DNA of 37,600 bases from an uncultured Rhodospirillaceae bacterium (GTDB lineage Bacteria; Pseudomonadota; Alphaproteobacteria; Rhodospirillales; Magnetospirillaceae). The DNA lies in the NCBI GenBank assembly GCA_903941105.1, contig CAJANL010000232.1, positions 1 through 37,600 of the forward strand, in the 5' to 3' direction. Shown piece after piece: positions 16,134-23,732 of the stretch. Under the pieces are notes generated by a model. The model had not been told where the DNA came from, searched no databases, and worked only from the letters and a program-made list of their open reading frames with translations. Position 1 is the stretch's first letter, and each line of letters starts with the position of its first letter. Both the position numbers and the translations under genes were made by a program.

Positions 16134-17470
16134 TGCATGGGGATTGGGTGCCGACGGCGCCGTTCGGCTGGGATCCGGTCTGGGTCGCCACTCTGCTGCT
16201 GATCGCCACCTACGCCGTGATCATGAGCGAAAAGATCAACCGCGCCATCGCCGCCCTGATCGGCGCCGGCCTGATGATCATGGTCGGCATCCTCAATCAG
16301 GAGGCGGCGGTCCGCGGCATCGACTTCAACACCATCGCCCTGCTGACCGGCATGATGTTGATCGTGTCCATCACCCGCCGCTGCGGCGTGTTCCAGTTCG
16401 TCGCCGTCTGGTCGGCCAAGAAGGTGCAGGCCAATCCCGCCGGCATCCTGATCATGCTGCAGATCGTCACCGCGATGTTCTCGGCGCTGCTCGACAACGT
16501 CACCACCGTGTTGCTGGTGGTGCCGGTGACCCTGGTCATCACCGAGGAGCTCAAGGTCAAGCCGTGGCCGTTCCTGGTGGCGCTGATCTTCGCCTCCAAC
16601 ATCGGCGGCACCTCGACCCTGATCGGCGATCCGCCCAACATCCTGATCGGCTCGGCGACCGGGCTCACTTTCAATGATTTCGTCTTCAACCTGGCGCCGA
16701 TCATCGTCGTCATCCAACTGGTGACGGTGGGCATCTTTCATCTGATGTGGGGCCGCCGCCTGCACGCCGCGCCGGAGAACCGCGCCCGCGTCATGGCGTT
16801 CAGTGAGCGGGATGCGATCACCGATTGGCGTTTGCTGAAGCAGTCGCTTGGGGTGCTGGCGGCGGTGATCGTCGCCTTTGTGCTGGCCCATCCGCTGCGC
16901 CTGGAGCCCGGCACCATCGCCATGCTGGGCGCCGCTGTGCTGATGCTGCTGTACACCTTCGGCAAGGACGCCGAGACCCAGTCGCATGAGGTTCACCACA
17001 CCTTCGCTGAGGTCGAGTGGATCACCATCTTCTTCTTCGTCGGCCTGTTCGTGGTGGTGCACGGCGTCGAGCAGGCGGGCCTGCTGAAGATGATGGCCGA
17101 GAAGCTGGTGGCCGCCACCGGCGGCGACCTGGCGGTGACGGCGCTGGCCATCCTGTGGGTTTCGGCCATCCTGTCGGCGGTGGTGGACAACATCCCGTTC
17201 GTCGCCACCATGATCCCGCTGATCAAGAGCATGGCCCCCAGCTTCGGCGGCCCCGAGGGGCTGATGCCGCTGTGGTGGGCCTTGAGCCTGGGCGCCTGCC
17301 TGGGCGGCAACGGCACCTTGGTGGGAGCGTCGGCCAACCTGACGGTGGCCGGGCTGGCCGAGCGTGCCGGACATCCGGTGCGCTTCATTCCCTATATGAA
17401 GGTGGCGTTCGGCCTGATGCTGGTGTCGATCGCCATCAGCCACGTCTATCTGTGGGCGCGGTATCTGTAG
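16133..17470 (+). CDS. ArsB/NhaD-type ion permease
   Basis: A 445-residue protein with about 11-12 hydrophobic segments of the ion transporter superfamily (ArsB, NhaD, P-protein, SLC13-related). The repeated signature occurs as LDNVTTVLLVVPVTLVITEE with NIGGTSTLIGDPPNILIG in the first half, and VVDNIPFVATMIPLIKSM with GGNGTLVGASANLTVAGLAE in the second. These helix-break regions bind the substrate ion. The family includes arsenite efflux, Na+/H+ antiport and MamN of magnetotactic bacteria. No mam genes are nearby and sequence alone does not set the substrate. It is coupled to the CBS protein and followed by a hairpin. Confidence 0.85.
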   Translation: MHGDWVPTAPFGWDPVWVATLLLIATYAVIMSEKINRAIAALIGAGLMIMVGILNQEAAVRGIDFNTIALLTGMMLIVSITRRCGVFQFVAVWSAKKVQANPAGILIMLQIVTAMFSALLDNVTTVLLVVPVTLVITEELKVKPWPFLVALIFASNIGGTSTLIGDPPNILIGSATGLTFNDFVFNLAPIIVVIQLVTVGIFHLMWGRRLHAAPENRARVMAFSERDAITDWRLLKQSLGVLAAVIVAFVLAHPLRLEPGTIAMLGAAVLMLLYTFGKDAETQSHEVHHTFAEVEWITIFFFVGLFVVVHGVEQAGLLKMMAEKLVAATGGDLAVTALAILWVSAILSAVVDNIPFVATMIPLIKSMAPSFGGPEGLMPLWWALSLGACLGGNGTLVGASANLTVAGLAERAGHPVRFIPYMKVAFGLMLVSIAISHVYLWARYL

Positions 17471-17488
17471 GAGCTCCCCCCAAAATTG

Positions 17489-17514
17489 GAAACGCCGCAC
17501 TCTGGCGGCGTTTC
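17489..17514. terminator. Hairpin terminator after the permease gene
   Basis: GAAACGCCGC and GCGGCGTTTC form a perfect 10-bp stem with a 6-base loop, 18 bases after the permease stop. The stem has an A-rich 5' side and T-rich 3' side, though no long T-run follows. Position and symmetry support transcription termination. Confidence 0.65.
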
Positions 17515-17610
17515 CCCTGCTCGGGGGTGGGGATGGGCGGGAAGACCCCCATGCAGAATGTCGATCGCTTGCCCGGGGTGTTTATCGTGTGTCCCGGCGT
17601 CTGAAGATCA

Positions 17611-17725
17611 ATATAGCGCCATTCCTTTTGGACGCAAATAAAAAACGCGATCTCGGTCAATTATTTATAATAAACAATATGCGTTTATTTGCAGTTACTT
17701 TTAAATAAAATTTTATGGAAATTCC
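17611..17725. other. AT-rich non-coding segment with nested inverted repeats
   Basis: A stretch of about 100 bases with many A/T runs inside GC-rich DNA, between the permease terminator and the DUF192 gene. GCAAATAAA (17634-17642) pairs with TTTATTTGC (17684-17692). Inside this, AATAAAC (17669-17675) pairs with GTTTATT (17683-17689) in an alternative hairpin. It could hold a promoter (for example TATTTATAATAAAC), a nucleoid-protein binding region or a remnant of foreign DNA. No open reading frame is supported in it. Confidence 0.45.
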
Positions 17726-17825
17726 ATGCTTCCCGATCGGCCGGTCGGAAGTGGCCGATTGCCTCGCTTGCCGGCCGCCCGCGCCGGTGGCACCATGATG
17801 GCGGGGAAGACCCAGGGAGGCAAAA

Positions 17826-18284
17826 ATGCTCATCCGGAGATGCGTTCTGTTGCTCGCGCTGCTCCTGCTGCCGGTCATGGCCGTGGCGGGACAGGCCTTT
17901 GATCGTATGAAGGTCGAGGTGGTGACGGGCGGTGGCCGCCACGCCTTTGCGATCGAGTTGGCCCGCACCCCGGAGCAGCTCGCCCAGGGGTTGATGTTCC
18001 GTCCCAAGCTGGCCGAGGACGCCGGCATGTTGTTCGACTTTGGTCGGGTCCAGACGGTGGCCATGTGGATGAAAAACACCCTGATCCCGCTGGATATGCT
18101 GTTCCTCGCTGCGGACGGGCGCATTGTCCACATCGCCGAATACGCCGTCCCCGGGTCGCTGGAACCGCTGGGGCCACGCGAATCGGTTCGTGCCGTGCTC
18201 GAACTCAATGCCGGCACCTCCCGCCGGCTGGGCATCCATACCGGCGATCAGGTGATCCACTCGCTGTTCACGGCGGCACGTTAG
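17826..18284 (+). CDS. DUF192 family secreted protein
   Basis: A 152-residue protein with an N-terminal signal peptide (RRCVLLLALLLLPVMAVAG, cleavage near residue 22), so probably periplasmic. The DUF192 domain fills the rest, with FAIELARTPEQLAQGLMFR, MLFDFGRVQTVAMWMKNT, IPLDMLFL and the C-terminal VRAVLELNAG. GGGAGG lies just upstream of the ATG. The family is widespread with no settled function. The gene follows the AT-rich segment and converges with a small secreted protein gene. Confidence 0.88.
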   Translation: MLIRRCVLLLALLLLPVMAVAGQAFDRMKVEVVTGGGRHAFAIELARTPEQLAQGLMFRPKLAEDAGMLFDFGRVQTVAMWMKNTLIPLDMLFLAADGRIVHIAEYAVPGSLEPLGPRESVRAVLELNAGTSRRLGIHTGDQVIHSLFTAAR

Positions 18285-18285
18285 A

Positions 18286-18579
18286 CTAAAGCGGCTGGCC
18301 GCCCGCCACCTGCGGCAGGTCCTCCCACGATTCACCGGCGGCGACGACGCAGGAGGTGCCGTCCGGCCGGGTCGACAGCAGGGTCCAGGTGCGCCCGTCA
18401 TTGGTGCGCACCAGTTCGAGCAGGTTGCCGGTATTGGTGATCCCGAGGGCGCTTGGCGCCTCGCGGTACTCGCGGGCGAGGTTGGACAACAGGGATTCAC
18501 GCTCGGCGCACACCGATTGCACCGGTTGCGCCGCCAGTCCGACCGTTACGACCACTGCGGCCAATCCGAAATCCACCAT
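18286..18579 (-). CDS. Small secreted hypothetical protein
   Basis: A 97-residue protein. Residues 1 to about 25 (VDFGLAAVVVTVGLAAQPVQS) look like a signal peptide. The mature part contains LLELVRTNDGRTWTLLSTRP and DGTSCVVAAGESWED. Similar short proteins occur in alphaproteobacteria, but no function is recognised. Two cysteines may form a disulfide. The start at 18579 has GGGAGG upstream; another ATG six codons earlier (MKGREQ) is possible. It ends one base from the DUF192 stop, convergently. The 234 bases beyond its start hold only repeat copy B. Confidence 0.6.
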   Translation of the reverse strand: MVDFGLAAVVVTVGLAAQPVQSVCAERESLLSNLAREYREAPSALGITNTGNLLELVRTNDGRTWTLLSTRPDGTSCVVAAGESWEDLPQVAGGQPL

Positions 18580-18750
18580 CTGCTCCCTCCCTTTCATCTC
18601 TTACGGGGAGATGGCGATGCCGCCGCCGCCTGTCATGCGCGCGGCCGGGGAGGGGAGGCTGAATTGCCCCGCGCGTTAAGATTAATCCCGACGGTGCGGT
18701 TGTTCCCGAATCTAGAGCGGCGAGCCCTAAATCTGGAGCACGTAGCTCTA

Positions 18751-18802
18751 GCCGCCATTGAGGCGGCGGCCAAGCTCGCGGAGGCGAGCGCCCGGCGAGG
18801 GG
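18751..18802 (+). repeat. Dispersed palindromic repeat, copy B
   Basis: GCCGCCATTGAGGCGGCGGC stem followed by CAAGCTCGCGGAGGCGAGCG and CCCGGCGAGGGG. It shares layout and most bases with copies A, C and D. It lies 12 bases past the stop of the radical SAM fusion gene, in a gap without genes. The second hairpin CTCGCGGAGGCGAG is clearest in this copy. Confidence 0.6.
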
Positions 18803-18813
18803 CAAACATCAAC

Positions 18814-20796
18814 CTAGGCGATCACCCGTTCGACCGGCTCGCCATTGGCCGCCTGCCGCACCATGGGCGGCGGGTAAAGCGCCCGGTTGTTGAGGATGAT
18901 CTGGCGGAAGCGCTCGGGGAAATTGACCATCACGTCGGTATTCATCAAGCCGCCGCCGTGCAGCCGGTACATGAACAGCACCCGAGGCAGCAGGGTTCCG
19001 AAGAAGCCGAGGCCGCCGGCGGCGATCCAGAAGTCCCAGTCCTCGCAGCCGCGGACGTTGGTGCGATAGCCGCCGACCGTCTCCCACACCTCGCGCCGGT
19101 ACAGGGCGCAGTAGGGAATGAAATTGTTCATGATCAGCGCGCCGAAGTCGTAGTCCGGCGTCGGCGGCAGTTCGTTGCGGTCGCCGAACACCCGCGTGCT
19201 GCTGTAGACGATGGCGCGGTCGGGATGGCGGCGCATCCAGCGCAGGGATTCCTCCACCATGGTGGGAGCGAGTTGGTCGTCGGCGTCGAGGCAGACGATG
19301 AACTCACCGGTCGAGCGGGCGATGCCGGCGTTGCGGGCAAGGGCCGGCTGTCCCGAATTCGGCTGCGACACCACCACCAGTCCGGGGTGATGCCCGGCGT
19401 AGTCCGCCAGAATGGCCGCGGTGTCGTCGGTGCTGCCGTCGTCGACCACCACCACTTCCAGGTTGCGCCAGCTCTGGGCCAGGACGCTGTCCAGCGAGTT
19501 GCGCAGGAAACGGCCGTAGTTGAAGCAGGTGATGACCACGGACACGCGCGGCGCGGCGGCGAGGGGCTGCGGCCGCATGGCCCGGCCGACCACCGCCCGC
19601 ATGGGGGCATCCTGGCGCAACTTGACCAGGAAGGCCGGGGTGTAGGCGACGCGGTCGTGGTCGAGCAACTCGCCGCGGCTGCCGTTCTTCTGGTAATAGC
19701 GCACGGTCTCGCCGTCGCCGTGCTCGGTCAGGTAGGCCCGGGCGAAGCCGTCGCAGACCCGCATGCCGGTGCACAGTTCGCAGCCGGCGGGGAACAGCTT
19801 GGTGATGATGCTGGTGTTGTCGGGCACGCCGCGGCACCCCACCATCTGGATGCCGTCGAGGGCACCGCTGGCCGAGCCGAAGCTGTAGGCGGGGTCGGGG
19901 CGGCCGGCGGTCAGCGGAATGCGCAGGCCGTCATGGGTGGGGGATGGGTTGAGATGATCGGCGGCGTTCATCCATTCGGTCGGGTCGTAGCGCACTCCCA
20001 CCACGCCCACCACGTTGCGTTCCAGCCCGGCGACGGTGCACAGGGGGGCGTAGCGCAGGTTCACCGCCACGCCGGCCTCTTCCAGGATGTCGACGGCCTC
20101 GCGCAGGTAGGGGGCCATCTGCGCGTAGCGCGCCTGAATGCCGGTGGCGCGGCCCTTGCCGTCCCAGTGATGGTAGGCGTTCATGGCGATGAAGTTGTGC
20201 TGGTAGACGTTGTGTCCGACCATCTCGCGGGCGATGTCGGGCAGGGTGCGGTAGTTGTCCTCGACCACGGTGGTGTTGGCGGTGTAGTCGATACCGGCCT
20301 CGTCCAGCACCTCCATGGCGGCACGCTGGGTCGCCCATGAGCCGCCGGTCAGCGATCTGAACAGCGTCTCGTCGACGGAATGGCAGGAAAACAGCACGTT
20401 GCTCAGCCCGGCAGCCAGCAGGTCGTCGATCAGGCGTGCCCGCCCGCCGTTGCGGTGCTTCTTGAGGAGGAATTGCCCGAGGGTGATCAGGCGTGCCCCC
20501 AGGCCCAGCTCCTGGGTGGCGAAGCGCACCAATTCGATGATTTCGGGGTGCAGGGTGGGCTCGCCGCCGGTGATGTCGAAACCGAGGAAGCCGCTGTCCT
20601 TGAGCTGGCGCAGCACGCCGCGCAACGACTCCCCCGAGCGGAACTCGGCGTGGCGCATGCCGGCGAACTGGTCGTCGGAGCCATCGAGGAAGCTGTAATA
20701 GCAGAATTTGCACGAGTGGGTGCACTTCAACCCGACGTCCAGCACCGCCGAGCGGCTGGGGAAACCTGGGGCATGGTAATAGTAAGGCTGGGGCAT
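18814..20796 (-). CDS. Radical SAM enzyme fused to a GT2 glycosyltransferase
   Basis: A 660-residue two-domain protein. The N-terminal half is a radical SAM domain: C25, C29 and C32 (CTHSCKFC) bind the [4Fe-4S] cluster, with FDITGGEPTLHPE as the GGE motif. Further cysteines in GCRGVPDN, CELCTGMRVC could hold an auxiliary cluster. The C-terminal half (about 415-640) is a GT-A glycosyltransferase: RVSVVITCFNYGRFL, VDDGSTDDT, the DXD region CLDADDQL, and NVRGCEDWDFWIAAG as the acceptor/base region. The start at 20796 (MPQPYYYHAP) has GGAAGG close by; an in-frame start 33 codons upstream reads unconvincing sequence. There is no signal peptide or membrane helix. No partner gene is adjacent. Substrate and product are unknown; coupled radical modification and glycosylation of one molecule is inference. 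Confidence 0.85.
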   Translation of the reverse strand: MPQPYYYHAPGFPSRSAVLDVGLKCTHSCKFCYYSFLDGSDDQFAGMRHAEFRSGESLRGVLRQLKDSGFLGFDITGGEPTLHPEIIELVRFATQELGLGARLITLGQFLLKKHRNGGRARLIDDLLAAGLSNVLFSCHSVDETLFRSLTGGSWATQRAAMEVLDEAGIDYTANTTVVEDNYRTLPDIAREMVGHNVYQHNFIAMNAYHHWDGKGRATGIQARYAQMAPYLREAVDILEEAGVAVNLRYAPLCTVAGLERNVVGVVGVRYDPTEWMNAADHLNPSPTHDGLRIPLTAGRPDPAYSFGSASGALDGIQMVGCRGVPDNTSIITKLFPAGCELCTGMRVCDGFARAYLTEHGDGETVRYYQKNGSRGELLDHDRVAYTPAFLVKLRQDAPMRAVVGRAMRPQPLAAAPRVSVVITCFNYGRFLRNSLDSVLAQSWRNLEVVVVDDGSTDDTAAILADYAGHHPGLVVVSQPNSGQPALARNAGIARSTGEFIVCLDADDQLAPTMVEESLRWMRRHPDRAIVYSSTRVFGDRNELPPTPDYDFGALIMNNFIPYCALYRREVWETVGGYRTNVRGCEDWDFWIAAGGLGFFGTLLPRVLFMYRLHGGGLMNTDVMVNFPERFRQIILNNRALYPPPMVRQAANGEPVERVIA

Positions 20797-20944
20797 GGGC
20801 CTTCCATTCGTAGGGTGGCCCAGTGAAGCACGGACGCTGCCGCTTGACCAGCTTGAGCCGCCAGCGGGAATTGCCGCCGCCGGCCGTGCAACCATTGCCT
20901 TCGACCTTGCGGCGGCCCGGGAATCCTCGTACTTTGCGCCGTTC

Positions 20945-21021
20945 CGGGGCGTAGCTCAGCCTGGTAGAGCGCCAGCTTTGGGAGCTGGATGCCGGAGGTT
21001 CGAATCCTCTCGCCCCGACCA
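20945..21021 (+). tRNA. tRNA-Pro (anticodon UGG)
   Basis: A 77-base cloverleaf. Acceptor stem CGGGGCG pairs with CGCCCCG, followed by A and an encoded CCA. The D arm is GTAGCTCAGCCTGGTAGAGC. The anticodon stem CCAGC/GCTGG encloses TTTGGGA, with anticodon TGG. The T arm is GGAGGTTCGAATCCTC. The reverse-strand reading gives the well-known spurious GARGFEPPASSSQ peptide, which supports the tRNA call. Confidence 0.97.
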
Positions 21022-21047
21022 AACCGCGACGAATTTGGAGACTTTCG

Positions 21048-21356
21048 ATGCAGGTCCGCATCTACCGCCCGGCCAAGACGCCCATGCAATCGGGACAGCG
21101 CGGCAACGCCAAGGCCTGGCTGCTGGAGTACGAGCCCGCCGCCGCCAAGCAGCCCGACCGCTTGATGGGCTGGCTGGGGTCCAACGATACCACCCAACAG
21201 ATCCGGCTCAAATTCGCCACCCGCGAGGATGCCGTCGCCTTCGCCGAGCGCAAGGGCCTCGACTATCAGGTGACCGGCGAGCGGCAGAGCCCCCATCGCG
21301 CCAAGAACTACTCGGACAACTTCCGTTTCGACAAGCTGGAGTTCGGACGCTTCTAG
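21048..21356 (+). CDS. NDUFS4-like complex I accessory subunit
   Basis: A 102-residue protein of the ETC complex I conserved-region family, the alphaproteobacterial relative of mitochondrial NDUFS4 (18-kDa AQDQ subunit). It begins VRIYRPAKTPMQSGQ and has NAKAWLLEYEP, MGWLGSNDTTQQIRLKF, AVAFAERKGLDYQV and the C-terminal AKNYSDNFRFDK. It helps stabilise the NADH-binding arm of respiratory complex I. TTTGGAGA precedes the ATG. It lies between tRNA-Pro and tRNA-Arg, away from any nuo genes in the window. Confidence 0.92.
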   Translation: MQVRIYRPAKTPMQSGQRGNAKAWLLEYEPAAAKQPDRLMGWLGSNDTTQQIRLKFATREDAVAFAERKGLDYQVTGERQSPHRAKNYSDNFRFDKLEFGRF

Positions 21357-21365
21357 CGGTCCGAT

Positions 21366-21442
21366 GCGCCCTTAGCTCAGCCGGATAGAGCAGCCGCCTT
21401 CTAAGCGGCAGGTCGCAGGTTCGAGTCCTGCAGGGCGCGCCA
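21366..21442 (+). tRNA. tRNA-Arg (anticodon UCU)
   Basis: A 77-base cloverleaf. Acceptor stem GCGCCCT pairs with AGGGCGC, then G and an encoded CCA. The anticodon stem GCCGC/GCGGC encloses CTTCTAA, with anticodon TCT. The T arm is GCAGGTTCGAGTCCTGC. It starts nine bases after the NDUFS4-like gene. A truncated kinase and a repeat lie downstream, but no integrase or attachment-site duplication was seen. Confidence 0.97.
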
Positions 21443-21562
21443 AATTTCCCGAATTTCCCAGCTTCGTGGCATCCCCCTCATTCCAAACGGGTCCCATCCG
21501 CTCGGGTACCCATGGTAATCCGCGCGGACCATGGGGAGTGTCGCCCGACAGCGGCCATGGCC

Positions 21563-21793
21563 TCATGCGCTCATCCGCCGCGCGCCTGCTGCCTGAACCG
21601 GCAATTCCAGCAAGAAGACCGACCCCTTGCCCACGGTGGACCGCACCACCACCCTGATCCCCAGCGCCGACGCCAACCGGTCCACCGTCGCCAGTCCCAG
21701 GCCCAAGCCGCTTGATTCGCCGCGTTCGGTGGCCGGCCCACGATGGAACGCCTCGAAGATGTCCTGCAACTCGCCTTCCGGGATGACTTTGGG
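21563..21793 (-). pseudogene. Histidine kinase fragment (C-terminal ATPase remnant)
   Basis: The last about 76 codons of a sensor kinase. PEGELQDIFEAFHRG matches the F-box region, SSGLGLGLATVDRLASALG is the G2 box, and GKGSVFLLELPV is the usual C-terminal strand. The N-box, G1 box, HisKA and any sensor domain are missing. Upstream sequence in the same frame (to 21862 and beyond) is unrelated and runs into the repeat at 21888. It is therefore a decayed remnant, probably cut by rearrangement at the repeat. The 120 bases between tRNA-Arg and this fragment hold nothing recognised. Confidence 0.75.
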
Positions 21794-21887
21794 CGGCTGG
21801 AAGACCTTGCAGGGATGCGTGACGACGAAGGGCTGGCGGCGGGGCAATGGACGCTGATTTAGGCTGCGGAAAAACTCAATTTTCCTT

Positions 21888-21992
21888 TCGTCATTCCCGC
21901 GAAGGCGGAAATCCATGCGTCCGGCAGCACAGCATATGGGGGCAAGTGCCAGTTCCTGCCCCAACATTGACCCCCTTCGCGGGGGTGACGAG
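21888..21992. repeat. Diverged inverted-repeat element related to the MITE core
   Basis: TTCGTCATTCCCGCGAAGG near the left end pairs imperfectly with the complement of CCCCCTTCGCGGGGGTGACG at the right. The left arm matches the inner arm of the 12729 and 15414 elements, and GAAATCCATG also corresponds, but the 27-bp outer terminal repeats are absent. It lies between the kinase remnant and the MoaD-like gene. Confidence 0.6.
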
Positions 21993-22042
21993 ATGAAGGA
22001 TGGTGGGAAGGGCCATTGCCGCGCTATTCGCCGCGGAGACCG

Positions 22043-22300
22043 TCATCCACCACTGAGCGCCTGGATGATGTAGATTTCGTCACTGGCGGCCAGTCGGCGG
22101 CCAAGGTCGGTGGCTTGTTGGCCGTTCACGAAGAAGCGGATATGGCGCCGGATGCGATCCTGCTCGTCGACGATCCGGAAACGCAGGCCGGGGAAGCGCC
22201 GGTCGAGATCGGTCAGCACCTCGTCGAGGGTGTCGCCTTCCGCAGCGACGTTGTCGTTGCCGGAGTAAGACCGTAAGACGCTGGGGATGAAGACGCGCAT
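22043..22300 (-). CDS. MoaD/ThiS-family small sulfur-carrier-like protein
   Basis: An 85-residue protein with the ubiquitin-like fold pattern: MRVFIPSVLRSYSG, GDTLDEVLTDLDRRFPGL, IRFFVNGQQATDL, and the C-terminal IIQALSGG. The terminal Gly-Gly is the residue pair adenylated and thiocarboxylated in MoaD/ThiS/CysO. It starts one base inside the stop of the upstream BNR-repeat gene (TGATG), so both are in one transcript. It might serve molybdopterin, thiamin or cysteine synthesis or an uncharacterised pathway; no moa, thi or cysM genes are nearby. Confidence 0.85.
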   Translation of the reverse strand: MRVFIPSVLRSYSGNDNVAAEGDTLDEVLTDLDRRFPGLRFRIVDEQDRIRRHIRFFVNGQQATDLGRRLAASDEIYIIQALSGG

Positions 22301-23424
22301 CAGGCGGCTGCCGCCTCCACGGCATAAATTTCGGGCAGGTGACGGGCGACACATGTCCAATTTTCGCCTTCGTCGAGGCTCGCCCATAATTCGCCACTTG
22401 TGGTGCCGAAATAGAGTCCGACAGGATCCTGCGCATCGGCGACCATTGCTTGGCGCTTCACCGTCCACCACACCTGTTCGTGAGGAAAGCCTGCGGCATG
22501 GCGGGTCCAACTGGCGCCGCCATCGCGCGTGGCATAGACGCCGGGAATGCCGCCGGGACAGGTCCGCGGCCACACGGCGGTGCCGTCCATGGGAAAAACC
22601 CAGGCGCAATCAGCATCCCGCGGATGGGGGACGATCGGAAATCCGATGTCGCCCACGTCGGTCGGCATGGTCTTGCCGATATGCACCCATTGCTCGGAGG
22701 GCCGGTCCAGGCGGTAGATGCCACAGTGGTTCTGCTGGTAAAGGCGGTCGGGTCGAGTGGGACAGAGGCGGACACAATGAGGGTCGTGAACCGCCAGATT
22801 GTTCGGGTCGAAGCCAGGCACCACGTCCAGCCCCTGCACCAGCGGGTGCCAGTTCGCCCCCCCATCCGTGGATTCGTGAACTCCGCCGCCGGACATGGCC
22901 AAGTAAAGATGCTGCCGGTCACGCGGGTCGACGATGATCGAATGCAGTTTCGGCCCGTCCGGCGTGCCGTCCTGGGGGCCGCCGGCCGCCGCCCAAGCGC
23001 CCGGGCGGTCGTTGAAGCCCGCCACCGGCAGCCAGTTGTCGCCACCGTCTTCGGACCGGAACAGCCCCTGCGGTGACGTGCCGGCGTACCATACCCCGGG
23101 CTCGTCGGGATGTCCGGGGGTTAGCCAGAACGTGTGGTCGACGCTGCGCGCGACTTCGCCCTCTTGCGCCTTGGGAAAGGCCGGCGGCCGCGACGCTTCC
23201 ATCCAAGAGGCGCCGCGATCGGTGGAACGGAACATCGTCGGCCCGAGATGCCCGGTCTTGCCGGCCGCCACCAGGGTCCTGCCGTCGCGCGGGTCGAGAA
23301 CCAGATGGTTGATCACATGGCCAAGAAAATGCGGCCCATCCGCGCGCCACCGCCTGCGCCCGGCGTCGCCGTGAAAGAGCCAGCCGCCTTTGCGGGTCGC
23401 GACCAACAAGATCACGCTAGGCAT
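22300..23424 (-). CDS. BNR/sialidase-like beta-propeller protein
   Basis: A 374-residue protein made of BNR (Asp-box) repeats, for example FRSTDRGASW, FRSEDGGDNW, HESTDGGANW, ATRDGGASW and ASLDEGENW. These form a beta-propeller as in sialidases and photosystem assembly factors. No signal peptide is seen, so it is probably cytoplasmic, and sialidase catalytic residues are not evident. GGGAGAA lies seven bases before the ATG. The stop overlaps the MoaD/ThiS-like start. The pairing suggests the propeller handles or receives the sulfur carrier, but that is inference. It may be labelled exo-alpha-sialidase in databases from the repeats alone. Confidence 0.8.
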   Translation of the reverse strand: MPSVILLVATRKGGWLFHGDAGRRRWRADGPHFLGHVINHLVLDPRDGRTLVAAGKTGHLGPTMFRSTDRGASWMEASRPPAFPKAQEGEVARSVDHTFWLTPGHPDEPGVWYAGTSPQGLFRSEDGGDNWLPVAGFNDRPGAWAAAGGPQDGTPDGPKLHSIIVDPRDRQHLYLAMSGGGVHESTDGGANWHPLVQGLDVVPGFDPNNLAVHDPHCVRLCPTRPDRLYQQNHCGIYRLDRPSEQWVHIGKTMPTDVGDIGFPIVPHPRDADCAWVFPMDGTAVWPRTCPGGIPGVYATRDGGASWTRHAAGFPHEQVWWTVKRQAMVADAQDPVGLYFGTTSGELWASLDEGENWTCVARHLPEIYAVEAAAA

Positions 23425-23732
23425 CGCGGCGTTCTCCCTGCCGTTTCCTTCTGCGTCCTATATGTGATCGACCTGGAGGCTTATCGAGGCCCGCATCAAG
23501 CGGCGACTTCGCGGGATGCAGGCGTCATCGAGGTCCTGACGGCAGCCGAGTTCGGCACAGCCCAATGTGCGCCCCGCAATCACCGAAGGCCGATGCGAGT
23601 CATGATTTCAGCCGCGACGCCCAGTTCTCACCCTTGTCCACCGTGGCGCGCCACTATTCCGGCCTGGGGGATTGCCAGGGCGGCCGTGGGCCTATACTTT
23701 GCTCTCGGCGGGAGCGGCAAGGGGGGACGGGC
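23425..23732. other. Intergenic region between divergent genes
   Basis: A gap of 308 bases with no convincing gene. A possible plus-strand promoter has TTGCCA (23672-23677) and TATACT (23693-23698), but the 15-base spacing is short. A peptide-like stretch near 23462-23560 (VIDLEAYRGPHQAA) is open but has no start or family match. Nothing else is seen. Confidence 0.3.

Noticed and set aside
16133-17470. Identification of the permease as MamN of a magnetosome island
   Set aside because: MamN belongs to the same superfamily, but no mam or mms genes are nearby and the CBS partner is not part of that cluster.
20930-21040. Minus-strand peptide GARGFEPPASSSQSWRSTRLSYAPER
   Set aside because: It is the antisense translation of tRNA-Pro, a familiar annotation artefact.
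21366-21442. Minus-strand peptide ARPAGLEPATCRLEGG
   Set aside because: It is the antisense translation of tRNA-Arg and not a gene.
23462-23590. Open stretch VIDLEAYRGPHQAATSRDAG, faintly KaiB-like
   Set aside because: The similarity is limited to a few residues, there is no start site, and the rest of the family pattern is missing.
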